Origin: Methanococcoides sp052057775
GTDB lineage: Archaea; Halobacteriota; Methanosarcinia; Methanosarcinales; Methanosarcinaceae
Assembly: GCF_052057775.1 (NCBI RefSeq)
Contig: NZ_CP195121.1
Coordinates: forward strand, 2,356,001 to 2,420,000
Direction: 5' to 3'
Length of the DNA stretch: 64,000 nt
Below the pieces are notes generated by a model. That model ran no database searches. It was not told where the DNA came from and saw only the letters and a program-made list of their open reading frames with translations. Positions 16,034 through 24,586 of the stretch are shown here, piece by piece (positions within the stretch are counted from its first letter, which is position 1; each line of letters begins with the position of its first letter). A program made the position numbers and the translations under genes.

Positions 16034-17581
16034 TCAACTTCTCAAATGATCAGAGCACACGACCACAGATACACCGGACCTTGTGACGATCTCACAGAGA
16101 CCTTCGATAGTGTCGGAATACTGTTCACTATCAACCGGGATTCCCTTGCAGACAGTTTCCTTTAGCAGATCATCATCCACGTAGATGCAATGCGTACCCT
16201 GCATGGAAAGGCGATCATAGTTGGACTTTGCCTCTTCTTTTTTGTCTCCCGCATATCTGATGACCCTTGCCTTTACAGCTTTGCATGCTTTGTCAGGAGA
16301 TACCTGTTTGTATTTTGTTATCATGCCGGCAGCTGCTGTCTGGTTGGTGTGAGGATCGATCACAATGAAAGAACCTGTTATCCTGTTCTCGGAATAAGCA
16401 TCGGCAAATATCGGGCTTTTTAGTTCAACCTTCACTTTTCCGATCTCATTCATGCTCAGGAACTCCGAAGGTTTCATGCTGATATCCTCTGGATCGAACT
16501 CATGAAGCACTTCTGAGAAACTACCTTTGACTGTGGCAGTAGTATGCTTGATAAGATAATCTTTCCCTATATCCATGGGATCGCTATCCATCCATACTAT
16601 ATTTGCCTCCAGGCTTCCGGTAATTACAGGAAGATCATCGGCCATGGCGATAATATCGCCGCGACTTATGTCGATGTCATCCTCAAGGCAAAGGGTAACT
16701 GCCATGGGAGCAAACGCATGATCAAGATCCCCATCATAAGTGACGATCCTTGAAACTTTGCTTGTCTTTCCAGAGGGGAGAACCCTTACTTCATCCCCTT
16801 TGCGGATAACACCTGAAGCTATTGTACCACAATAACCCCTGAAATCATCGCCTCCACCCCAGTTAACATACTGGACCGGGAACCTGAAATCTGTAAGGTT
16901 GCGACCACCTGTCACATTTACATTCTCGAGGTAATCAAGTAATGTGGATCCCTTATACCAGGGCATATTATCGCTTCTTTCGATGACATTGTCGCCCTTG
17001 AGGGCACTTATGGGTATGAAGTAGATCGATTCGTCCGATAACTTATCAGCAAAAGCATTGAACTCACTTACAATGTTCTCGAACACTTCTTCCGAATAGT
17101 CCACCAGATCCATTTTGTTGACCGCAACCACGAAGTTCCGGATACCAAGAAGGGATGATATGAACGAATGCCGCTTTGTCTGTGTCACAACCCCATTCCT
17201 GGCATCAATGAGGATCAGGGCAAGAGATGCATTTGACGCACCTGTGGCCATGTTCCTTGTATATTGCTCATGCCCCGGGGTATCGGCAATAATGAATCGC
17301 CTCTTTGGGGTCGAATAGAACCTGTATGCGACATCAATTGTAATACCCTGCTCGCGCTCAGATTTCAGACCGTCGGTTACGAGGGAATAATCGATCTCCT
17401 GGTTCCTGTGGGTCTTCGAGAATGTCTTAATTAAATTCAGCTGGTCCTCGAATATTGATTTTGAATCGTATAATAATCTCCCGATCAGTGTCGATTTGCC
17501 ATCATCCACACTTCCTGCAGTGGCAAAGCGCAAGAGATCAATATTCTGGTTTTGTTCGATCAAAGAGTCAGAACCCTTCAA
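16034..17581 (-). CDS. cysN: Sulfate adenylyltransferase subunit 1 (GTPase) with degenerate APS-kinase-like tail
   Basis: GTP-hydrolysing partner of CysD that drives formation of APS from sulfate and ATP. Motifs: GSVDDGKST (23-31), DTPGHEQ, NKMD, and EF-Tu-like domains 2 and 3. At 515 residues it is longer than E. coli CysN (475). Residues about 440-515 resemble the second half of APS kinase: YVDDDLLKE (467-475) aligns with the kinase YLLDGDNVRH region and RSGVSVVVCSD with its DAGLIVLTAFIS strand, but the P-loop position reads GDKKEEAKSN (445-454) and cannot be functional. The start overlaps the cysD stop by ATGA. Confidence 0.93.
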   Translation of the reverse strand: MKGSDSLIEQNQNIDLLRFATAGSVDDGKSTLIGRLLYDSKSIFEDQLNLIKTFSKTHRNQEIDYSLVTDGLKSEREQGITIDVAYRFYSTPKRRFIIADTPGHEQYTRNMATGASNASLALILIDARNGVVTQTKRHSFISSLLGIRNFVVAVNKMDLVDYSEEVFENIVSEFNAFADKLSDESIYFIPISALKGDNVIERSDNMPWYKGSTLLDYLENVNVTGGRNLTDFRFPVQYVNWGGGDDFRGYCGTIASGVIRKGDEVRVLPSGKTSKVSRIVTYDGDLDHAFAPMAVTLCLEDDIDISRGDIIAMADDLPVITGSLEANIVWMDSDPMDIGKDYLIKHTTATVKGSFSEVLHEFDPEDISMKPSEFLSMNEIGKVKVELKSPIFADAYSENRITGSFIVIDPHTNQTAAAGMITKYKQVSPDKACKAVKARVIRYAGDKKEEAKSNYDRLSMQGTHCIYVDDDLLKETVCKGIPVDSEQYSDTIEGLCEIVTRSGVSVVVCSDHLRS

Positions 17582-18486
17582 AAGTATCCCTCCTTCTTCT
17601 TTTGCTCCATGGAGCTGTCCTGGTCGTGGTCTATCACCCTTGTAATACGCTCGGAATGACGGGCAACCATCATCTCCTCAATGATCTTCGGCAGTGTGTC
17701 TGCTTCTGACCTTACAGCACCTGTACAGTAGTGGCATCCCAGTGTCCTGAAGCGGCACATGACCTCCTTGACCTCTTCCTCGTGCTCATCCGTATAGACC
17801 GGGATCAACTGGCCGTTCTTCTCAATGACAGGCCTTTTCTTTGCGAAGTAAAGAGGTACGATCTCAATATTCTCATGGTAGATGTAGGTCCAGATATCAA
17901 GTTCTGTCCAGTTTGACAGAGGAAATACCCTGATGGACTCACCGGGGTCTATCTTTGAATTGAAAAGATTCCACAATTCAGGCTTCTGGTCCTTTGGGTT
18001 CCACTGGCCATGCCTGTCACGGAATGAAAATATCCTTTCTTTTGCCCTTGATTTCTCCTCATCCCTTCTGGCACCTCCAAAGGCAGCATCATAACCACCT
18101 TCCTTTAGTGCATCAAGGAGAGCTTTCGTCTTAAGTTCGGCACAACATTTGACCGTTCCCACAGAAAGGGGATTTACTCCCCTTTTAAGAGCCTCCTCAT
18201 TCCTGTAAACCTTCAGGTCAAGGTCGTGCTTCTTCGTATATTCATCCCTGAACTCATACATTTCAGGAAACTTGTATCCGGTATCAATATGCAATAACTG
18301 GAAAGGTACTTTCTTCGGGTAAAAGGCCTTGATCGCCAGATGGGCCATCACTGACGAGTCCTTGCCTACCGAATATAGCATTACCGGATTATCAAATTCT
18401 GCAGCGACCTCCCTTATAATGCCTATGCTTTCCGCTTCAAGCGTCTTTAGATTTGAAAGATGATAAGATCCTTCCGCAATGGCCAT
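17578..18486 (-). CDS. cysD: Sulfate adenylyltransferase subunit 2
   Basis: Catalytic subunit forming APS. Starting at the ATG at 18486 (GGAGGT six bases upstream) it is 302 residues, the same length as E. coli CysD, with PP-loop SVGKDSS (39-45), GGARRDEEKSRAKERIFSFRD and a C-terminus SMEQKKKEGYF almost as in enterobacteria. Unlike E. coli it carries CC (C114-C115) and CxxC (C251, C254), the spacing type that binds a 4Fe-4S cluster in the related APS reductases. In-frame codons upstream to 18582 are not needed. High similarity to bacterial CysD suggests horizontal transfer (inference). Confidence 0.96.
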   Translation of the reverse strand: MAIAEGSYHLSNLKTLEAESIGIIREVAAEFDNPVMLYSVGKDSSVMAHLAIKAFYPKKVPFQLLHIDTGYKFPEMYEFRDEYTKKHDLDLKVYRNEEALKRGVNPLSVGTVKCCAELKTKALLDALKEGGYDAAFGGARRDEEKSRAKERIFSFRDRHGQWNPKDQKPELWNLFNSKIDPGESIRVFPLSNWTELDIWTYIYHENIEIVPLYFAKKRPVIEKNGQLIPVYTDEHEEEVKEVMCRFRTLGCHYCTGAVRSEADTLPKIIEEMMVARHSERITRVIDHDQDSSMEQKKKEGYF

Positions 18487-18591
18487 ACTTGAACCTCCAC
18501 TAATTTTGTTCATAAATATATTCGATGATTTTGTCAATTGATCTTTTGATATCTCTTCTGAAGCCCTGATCCCGATTGTCAAACCCGGACA

Positions 18592-19335
18592 TCAGAGCGA
18601 GGGGCTCACATTACCTAAATGAAGACCGCATTCTTTCTTGGTTGATTCTTCCCACCACCAGCGCCCTTCGCGTTCATGCTGGCCCGGGAGAACCGGTCTG
18701 GTACATGGTTCGCAGCCGATGCTGACATATCCCTTTTCATGGAGTTCATTGTAAGGAACATTGTTCTCCCTTATATAGTCCCAAACCTGTTTGGAAGTCC
18801 AGTTTGCCAGAGGATTGAACTTCACAAGCTTACCATCACCAAAAGTTGGATCAACTTCGATCACGGGAATAGATGCACGTGTGTTAGGACTCTGGTCCTT
18901 ACGCTGGCCCGTAATCCATGCAGTTCTCTTGCTAAGGGAACGCCTTAGAGGATCGACCTTTCTGACACCACAACATTCCTGATGGCCATCCTTGTAGAAG
19001 GAGAACATGCCTTTTCTTAGGATAAGTTCTTCGGTCTTTTCCCTGTTAGCGAAGAATATCTCCAGAGGGATGTTGTAATGATCCCTTACCACTTCGAAGA
19101 ATCTGTATGTTTCAGGGTGCAGCCGACCTGTATCAAGAGAGAAGACACTGACATCTGCCCTGATCTTCGTTGCCATATCGATAAGCACAACATCCTCAGC
19201 ACCGCTGAATGCGATAGAGATTCCTGAACCAAACCTGTTCAGTGCATACTCAAGGATCTCCTGAGGAGATCTCTCTTTATATTCTTCAGCTAATTGTTCT
19301 ATCTCTTTTGTTAATTCGGGATCCCTTTCTGGCAT
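18592..19335 (-). CDS. cysH: Adenylylsulfate (APS) reductase, assimilatory type
   Basis: Reduces activated sulfate to sulfite with a thiol donor. The 247-residue protein has the PP-loop-derived SGAEDVV (44-50), the cluster-binding CC (C121-C122) and C208xxC211, and the catalytic ECGLH motif (C236). The CC/CxxC pair is the established mark of the 4Fe-4S APS-reducing branch; PAPS reductases lack it. This fits the absence of a functional APS kinase in the operon. The ATG at 19335 is chosen because it begins the family region (MPERDPELTKEIEQL); GTG/TTG-type extension to 19398 is possible. Confidence 0.93.
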   Translation of the reverse strand: MPERDPELTKEIEQLAEEYKERSPQEILEYALNRFGSGISIAFSGAEDVVLIDMATKIRADVSVFSLDTGRLHPETYRFFEVVRDHYNIPLEIFFANREKTEELILRKGMFSFYKDGHQECCGVRKVDPLRRSLSKRTAWITGQRKDQSPNTRASIPVIEVDPTFGDGKLVKFNPLANWTSKQVWDYIRENNVPYNELHEKGYVSIGCEPCTRPVLPGQHEREGRWWWEESTKKECGLHLGNVSPSL

Positions 19336-19446
19336 AATCTCGTTTTCCTGTGATATTGATGAAATATTACGAAAGCCTGCAACGACAATGACAGGCAAGA
19401 TGAGGTCAGGGCCAGCAAATGATCAATGCTGACCCATGAAATGGAA

Positions 19447-20307
19447 TTATTCCAGTACAAAGGCCTTGAACTCTTCGAAGCCCACACGCTGGATAGCATC
19501 TCCAAATCGCTCTCCAGGAGTAGCTTCGATCCTGAAGAACTCCACTGACCTCTCAATGATCCTGAAAAGAGTTTCTTCATCAACGAGCTCGGTCAGCCTG
19601 ACACCAAGTCTTGGATGTTTACCAACCTTACCGCCGACATAGACAGTATATCCTTCTCTGGACTTGATCCATGCTTCTGTTGGGCATATCAACAGACACT
19701 GACCACAGAGATTACATTTGTCCCTGTAATATTCCAGAACTCCGTTCTCGACCTTTATCGCATCCACTGGACAAACTGTCTGACAGAGACCACAATAGGT
19801 ACATTTATCCTCTACCCATTCCGGCTCAAGTCCTCCCATCACACCAAGATCATTTTCCTGAGGTTTCATACATGATGCAGGACAACCTGTAACTGCAAAT
19901 TTGAACTTGCCTGGAAGTTCCATTGCAAAGTATTTTTTATCGATCTTCTTTGCAATATCCTCGGAATCTATCAGTCCGCGCGGACAGATAAGATTTCCCT
20001 GACATGCAACTACTCCGCGGACCCTTGGACCACAGGTACCCTGATGAACACCTCTTTCCTCAAGCTCATCAAGAAGGTCCTCTGTATCCTCAAGAGGAAC
20101 ATATGAGATCTCCATTCCCTGACGTGAAGTTATGTGGACCTCTCCCCTGCCATACTTCTCGGAAGCATCAGCAAGGGCCCGTAGCTGATCTGCGGTCAGC
20201 TGACCCCCCACAACACGAAGTCGCATGGAGAAAAGGTCTTCCTTCTGCCTCTGGCGAAGAAAACCGCCTTGCTTGAGCCTGTCATAGTTGATAGTCTTAT
20301 TACCCAT
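19447..20307 (-). CDS. Small siroheme sulfite reductase with two ferredoxin clusters
   Basis: 286 residues. The siroheme/4Fe-4S signature Cx5C...Cx3C is present (C102, C108, C142, C146), followed by two 4Fe-4S ferredoxin motifs (C169/172/175/179 and C198/201/204/208). Size and layout match small dissimilatory-like or AsrC-type sulfite reductases found in anaerobes and methanogens. First gene of the leftward operon with APS reductase, CysD and CysN, so it very probably reduces assimilatory sulfite to sulfide with ferredoxin-like electron input. Nitrite reductase activity is an alternative, less likely in this context. Confidence 0.88.
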   Translation of the reverse strand: MGNKTINYDRLKQGGFLRQRQKEDLFSMRLRVVGGQLTADQLRALADASEKYGRGEVHITSRQGMEISYVPLEDTEDLLDELEERGVHQGTCGPRVRGVVACQGNLICPRGLIDSEDIAKKIDKKYFAMELPGKFKFAVTGCPASCMKPQENDLGVMGGLEPEWVEDKCTYCGLCQTVCPVDAIKVENGVLEYYRDKCNLCGQCLLICPTEAWIKSREGYTVYVGGKVGKHPRLGVRLTELVDEETLFRIIERSVEFFRIEATPGERFGDAIQRVGFEEFKAFVLE

Positions 20308-20528
20308 GTATAATCACCTTAAGTTCCACAAATTGAGATATATAGATATATGAAAAGGCAAAAGTTGCACCCTTATTAGTGGTAATTTTAGCCCCATTAA
20401 CCACTGCTATATAACAAATTGGCTTTCATTTGCTATATATTTACTCCAGAAAAAAACGTGTGAACAAAGCTCTAAGTAAATCAAAAGACATAAAGTCAAA
20501 ATGACTATCATAAGGGGGATAACTACGG
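20308..20528. promoter_or_regulatory. Divergent promoter region of sulfite reductase operon and permease
   Basis: Contains TATA-like sequences for both directions (TATATCTATATAT near 20336-20350 for the leftward operon and CTATATATTT near 20432-20441 for the permease). Between them lies a dyad, AGTGGTAAT (20378-20386) and ATTAACCACT (20396-20405), identical but for one inserted base. Its position between the two promoters makes it a candidate shared operator. Confidence 0.5.
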
Positions 20529-21488
20529 ATGATCATAGCACTGGCTGCCATCGCATCTGCGATCTTCATGGGAATTAATATCGGAGGGAACAATGCAGCT
20601 GCTGCTATGGGAGCAGCGTATGGTGCCAGGGCCCGTACTAAAAAGCAGGCAGTAATATTAATAGCGATATTTTCCCTTCTCGGCGCCTTACTCAGTGGCG
20701 AAGAGGTCATCAGGACACTGGGAGAGGGAATTGTTCCGGGAGATGCAATAACTATTACTGCAGCGATCATTGCAACAAGTGCAGCTGCCATCAGCCTTTT
20801 TGTAGGCAATATACTGAAAGTGCCTATTTCGGCAAGTCAGTCTGCGGTCGGGGCCATTGTAGGAATCGGCATATTCTATGGAGTGCTCGATACAGCTCTG
20901 CTTTCTCAAATAATCGGATGGTGGATAGTTACACCAGTACTTGCATTTGTACTTGCTTATCTTTCAGGCAAATACCTTCACCCCAGACTTGTGGTCTGGC
21001 TTGTGGAACATGAATCTGAGGCACAGATCAGAAGCACTATTGCTAAACTTCTCACTGTGACAGGATGTTATGTTGCCTATTCAGCAGGTGCCAATAACGC
21101 TGCCAATGCTGTCGGTCCCCTCGTGGGAGCGGGATTTATAGACCCCACAACCGGCGCCCTTATAGGCGGACTTACACTCGGAATTGGAGCAATAGTGATC
21201 GGAGGCCGTATCCTCCAGACGGTTGGAACGGACATAGCAGAGATCTGTACCATACGTGCGATCTTCATAGAAGCGATCGCTGCGACCATCGTACATAGTG
21301 CCTCCTATTATGGAATACCTGTCGCATTGGGACAGTTGGTGCCTGCAGCGGTCATAGGTATCGGATGTGCCAACAAAGGCATGGCTACGATAAAGAACAA
21401 AACAGTAAGAAGAATAGTGGTCATGTGGGTAACATCACCAATTGTGGCAGGCCTGATAGCATATGGCGCCATCAGTCTTGTATCCTGA
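20529..21488 (+). CDS. PiT-family permease, probable sulfate transporter
   Basis: 319-residue membrane protein with about ten hydrophobic spans. It has the duplicated PiT signature: GINIGGNNAAAAMGAAYGAR (15-34) and YSAGANNAANAVGPLVGAG (about 179-197). PiT proteins carry phosphate, but B. subtilis CysP of this family carries sulfate. Here it diverges from the sulfite reductase/APS reductase/CysDN operon, so sulfate (or a sulfate analogue) is the more likely substrate. No regulatory PhoU-like gene is adjacent, which also speaks against phosphate. Confidence 0.85.
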   Translation: MIIALAAIASAIFMGINIGGNNAAAAMGAAYGARARTKKQAVILIAIFSLLGALLSGEEVIRTLGEGIVPGDAITITAAIIATSAAAISLFVGNILKVPISASQSAVGAIVGIGIFYGVLDTALLSQIIGWWIVTPVLAFVLAYLSGKYLHPRLVVWLVEHESEAQIRSTIAKLLTVTGCYVAYSAGANNAANAVGPLVGAGFIDPTTGALIGGLTLGIGAIVIGGRILQTVGTDIAEICTIRAIFIEAIAATIVHSASYYGIPVALGQLVPAAVIGIGCANKGMATIKNKTVRRIVVMWVTSPIVAGLIAYGAISLVS

Positions 21489-21599
21489 AAAAAGAAAGTA
21501 GTGTTCGATCCGGATAATGATCCCCGGATCGATCAGATGAAACAAAATATTGCCATTCTGCAATTGTTCTGGAATTATTGTTAATAGATCCTGCCAGTT

Positions 21600-21827
21600 T
21601 TACCTTGCATTTTGTTTTTTGAGTGATTCTTCAGCTTTGTTGATAAGTTCTTCATTGTCCTCATAGATCTTCCGGATATTATCCATTGCCCTGTTGAGCC
21701 TTTTTTTCAGCAGTACAAGTTCCCGGTCCGAAAGCTCGTAGTCCGGAACATTGTCTATCCACAACTGCTGTACTTCGATGAGTGCATCTATTGCCGATTT
21801 TGTCCTGTTGATAGTTGTAGCGTCCAT
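21600..21827 (-). CDS. Small helical protein, function unknown
   Basis: 75-residue, soluble, charged and fully helical protein (SAIDALIEVQQLWIDNVPDYEL; KKRLNRAMDNIRKIYEDNEELI), likely a two-helix coiled coil. No family recognised. AGAGGTTCT precedes the ATG. Its promoter shares the 35-base gap with the divergent redoxin gene (ACATATATAAG on the minus strand). Reasonable codon use and a clear ribosome-binding site support a real gene. Confidence 0.6.
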   Translation of the reverse strand: MDATTINRTKSAIDALIEVQQLWIDNVPDYELSDRELVLLKKRLNRAMDNIRKIYEDNEELINKAEESLKKQNAR

Positions 21828-21925
21828 AGAACCTCTTATATATGTAAGATATTAATAAAGTAATGGGGGAGGCAATAATTGTCGTGATGCCACTTGTTAT
21901 TTATTCAGGAACCAATAGACCATCG

Positions 21926-22174
21926 ATGACATTAATAGAACTATACTATTCCGATATTTGCATGAACTGTCATTATGTCAGGAGCCAGATAATAGAGGTT
22001 CTTCCTGAAGATGTTATGTTCAAGGAGATCAATGTGACAAGCTCTGAGGGAGCTGAGAGAGCAAAGCAGCTCGGGATAGAAGAAGTACCTACTATTACTA
22101 TTAATGGAGAGGTAGTGCTCATCGGGCGAGTGGAAAAGGACGAGATACTGGAGGAACTGGAAGAGTTCCTTTGA
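21926..22174 (+). CDS. Small thioredoxin/glutaredoxin-like protein (CxxC: CMNC)
   Basis: 82-residue redoxin: strand IELYYSDIC, active site C12-MN-C15, then INVTSSEGAERAKQLGIEEVPTITINGEVVLIGRVEKDEILEELEEFL with the cis-proline VPT. CMNC is unusual; CPYC or CPHC is normal. The ATG at 21926 begins the fold; in-frame GTG/ATG codons at 21884-21889, behind a GGGGGAGG, or the ATG at 21863 would add an N-terminal extension and cannot be excluded. Next to SepCysS and facing the APS reductase operon, it may be the reductant of APS reductase or of a sulfur relay (inference). Confidence 0.78.
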   Translation: MTLIELYYSDICMNCHYVRSQIIEVLPEDVMFKEINVTSSEGAERAKQLGIEEVPTITINGEVVLIGRVEKDEILEELEEFL

Positions 22175-22244
22175 CCTAAATGAATCGTAGCAGAACAACA
22201 GGACCAGGAGGAATTCCTAACTGAACCTTGATATTTATAAGAAT

Positions 22245-23414
22245 TTGAGCAGGGGGGTTGAGAGCACATACATCAACCTGAACCCTATCCAGCGGGGAGG
22301 AGTACTTACCGCTGAGGCCAGAAAAGCGACACTTGAATTTGCAGATGGTTATTCGGTTTGTGACTACTGTTTTGAATCAAGAGTCGATCTGGTCCAGAAC
22401 CCGCCCATAAGGAACCTTACAGCAGACATCGCAGAATTCCTCAACATGGATGACGTCAGGTTCACAGCTGGATGCCGTCATGCTAAATGGGCAGCTATGC
22501 ACATGGTAACCGAACCCGGCGATACGATCGTATTGGATTCACTTGCACACTACACATCATACCTTGCAGCAGAAGCAAACCAGCTGAAGGTCGTAGAGGT
22601 ACCTCATAACGGCTACCCTGAATTTACGATCGATCCTGAAAAGTATGCGGAAAAGTTCGAAGAAGTGGAGCGCAATACCGGTTCACTGCCTGCACTGGCA
22701 CTGTTGACACATGTTGATTACCGTTATGGAAATGTGGCGGATGCAGCATCTGTTGGCAAGATCTGTAAGGAATACGGAGTGCCGTTCCTTCTTAACACAG
22801 CCTACTCCTCGGGAGTTATGCCTGTTGACGGAAAGAAACTTGGTGTGGACTTCCTGTGTGCTTCAGGACACAAAAGCTGGGCAGCATCCGCACCTATGGG
22901 GATACTTGCAACTACCTTCGAATGGAACCAGCAGGTATTCGACAAGTCCACGATCAGAGGGGACTGGAGCGGACGCGGTTTCACAAAGAAAGAGGTTGCC
23001 CTGTTCGGATGTTCACCAGTCTTCGGAGCACCGGTGATGTCACTCATGGCATCGTTTCCTGCTGTCGTGGAACGTGTGAAACACTGGGACGAGGAAGTGG
23101 AAAATGCGAGATACCTTGCATCACAGCTAGAGCGTATCGAAGGATTCCACCAGATGGGCGTCAAGCCAACAGAGCATACACTTGTAGCTTTCGAATCTCT
23201 CCCGTTCTTCGAAGCTGCTTCCATGTCAAAGAAACGTGGTTATTTCCTTTACCATGAACTGAAGAAACGAAAGATAATCGGGATACATCCGGGAATGAGC
23301 AAGAGTTTCAAATTAAACACATTCGGACTCAGCAGAAAGCAGGTGGAATACGTTGCCAATGCTTTCATTGAGATCGCAAGGAAATATGATATCCCGGTAG
23401 AGGATGAAGCATGA
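22245..23414 (+). CDS. pscS: O-phospho-L-seryl-tRNA:Cys-tRNA synthase (SepCysS)
   Basis: PLP enzyme converting Sep-tRNA(Cys) to Cys-tRNA(Cys), the main cysteine route in many methanogens. 389 residues, with INLNPIQRGGVLTAEARK and the conserved cysteines of DGYSVCDYC (about 37-45) and of AGCRHAK; the PLP lysine is in SGHKSWAAS. The TTG at 22245 aligns with the start of the Archaeoglobus homologue. However AGGAGG (22207-22212) is spaced for an in-frame CTG at 22221, giving eight more residues. The stop overlaps the DUF169 start by ATGA. Confidence 0.93.
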   Translation: MSRGVESTYINLNPIQRGGVLTAEARKATLEFADGYSVCDYCFESRVDLVQNPPIRNLTADIAEFLNMDDVRFTAGCRHAKWAAMHMVTEPGDTIVLDSLAHYTSYLAAEANQLKVVEVPHNGYPEFTIDPEKYAEKFEEVERNTGSLPALALLTHVDYRYGNVADAASVGKICKEYGVPFLLNTAYSSGVMPVDGKKLGVDFLCASGHKSWAASAPMGILATTFEWNQQVFDKSTIRGDWSGRGFTKKEVALFGCSPVFGAPVMSLMASFPAVVERVKHWDEEVENARYLASQLERIEGFHQMGVKPTEHTLVAFESLPFFEAASMSKKRGYFLYHELKKRKIIGIHPGMSKSFKLNTFGLSRKQVEYVANAFIEIARKYDIPVEDEA

Positions 23415-24418
23415 AATATACGGAACTAACAAAGCAGTTCAGGCAATTCTTCGAGTTGCCCCTTACACCGGTCGCTGTCAAGTTCAACAGCGACGAGGAA
23501 CCCAATATACCACACCCGATGCGTTATTGTGAGATCGTTAGAAAAGCAGCAGCCTTTGGGACATCCTATACCTGCTCAGCTGATGACATGTCCTGTGCAA
23601 GTGCAGAACTTGCACTTGGCTTTACTGAACCTGCTTATGGTGATGTATATCCGAGGGTGAAACCGGCGGATACCAAAAGCATGACAGTCACACCACTTGA
23701 CAGGTGCGATTTCGAGCCTGACGTTGTAGTGGTGGTAGGAACCGCAAGCAAAATGATGCGTGTGGCAGCAACACTGGCCAAAGTCAAAGGCGACATGATG
23801 GATGCGAAGTTCAAGGGAGAGTTCGCTGTCTGTGGGGAATGTACGACCATCCCGTTAACAGAGAACAAGGTCAACCTTTCACTCCTGTGTTCAGGAGCAC
23901 GTATGTTCAGCGATTACAGGAATGATGAGATCGTATTCGGATTCCCCATGGAAGCCTTTGTTGAGCTCGCAGAATCCCTGAAGGAAGAGAGTATCACAAA
24001 TGCACTTTGTGGCTGTCTTATGGATGACCTCCCTGCACGGCTGGTAGATGCCATCCAGGCACTTGGTTTCACCAAAGGCACGGACCATTTCATCGGACGT
24101 TTCGGGGATGAGATAATAAGGCTTTACATTCCAAAGGATGAAAGCGGAAAAAGCTCATCAGTAACCCTGCACGTCCCTGTCAAGTTCAAAGATGCAGACG
24201 AAGCGAAAGCCTCAGAGGAAGTTGCATCTGACCTTTTCGAGGAACCGATGACATATCGCTTCAGGGATAACTGGGTTGATACAGTGTTAATGATCGACCT
24301 TCACGAACCTATCAGGCGTGCAGCAATGAAGCCTGAGAAATTCAATTCGCTTGTCAACAACGGAATAGAAGTTATGCTGGACCGTATTGCTAAATTCAAA
24401 CGCAAGACGATACATTAA
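23411..24418 (+). CDS. DUF169 family protein, translationally coupled to SepCysS
   Basis: 335 residues, function unknown. DUF169 hallmarks: LPLTPVAVKF (16-25), the cysteine-containing core YTCSADDMSCASAELALGF (about 54-72) and a later CGECTTIPLTENK and CSGARMFSDY. At least five conserved-looking cysteines suggest metal or iron-sulfur binding. The start codon overlaps the SepCysS stop (ATGA), a strong sign of functional pairing in Cys-tRNA synthesis or its sulfur supply (inference). No membrane segment. Confidence 0.85.
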   Translation: MKYTELTKQFRQFFELPLTPVAVKFNSDEEPNIPHPMRYCEIVRKAAAFGTSYTCSADDMSCASAELALGFTEPAYGDVYPRVKPADTKSMTVTPLDRCDFEPDVVVVVGTASKMMRVAATLAKVKGDMMDAKFKGEFAVCGECTTIPLTENKVNLSLLCSGARMFSDYRNDEIVFGFPMEAFVELAESLKEESITNALCGCLMDDLPARLVDAIQALGFTKGTDHFIGRFGDEIIRLYIPKDESGKSSSVTLHVPVKFKDADEAKASEEVASDLFEEPMTYRFRDNWVDTVLMIDLHEPIRRAAMKPEKFNSLVNNGIEVMLDRIAKFKRKTIH

Positions 24419-24504
24419 ACCGGAGTGAAAGTAGATCACTATTAAATTAGTCGATCTGCTCTTTATCTTTTTTAATTCAGGATTACCCGGAAATTTACAT
24501 AAAA

Positions 24505-24546
24505 GAAGAAGAAGAAGAAGAAGAAGAAGAAGAAGAAGAAGAAGAA
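24505..24546 (+). repeat. (GAA)14 trinucleotide microsatellite
   Basis: Fourteen perfect GAA units, preceded by AAAA and followed by AATATAAAAATG, lie in the 24419-24586 gap between two converging genes (DUF169 and tusA copy 2). Read on the minus strand it is (TTC)14, a pyrimidine-rich tract of the kind that can stop archaeal transcription just after tusA. Perfect trinucleotide arrays this long are rare in archaea and prone to length change. Confidence 0.95.
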
Positions 24547-24586
24547 AATATAAAAATGAGATTGAGAATAATAAATTGCCAAACTG

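Noticed and set aside
19336..19446. Imperfect dyad (GGTCAGCA...TGCTGGCCCTGACC) between sulfite reductase and cysH
   Set aside because: It could be a small intercistronic hairpin, but pairing is interrupted and it is inside a co-directional operon, so no regulatory claim is made.
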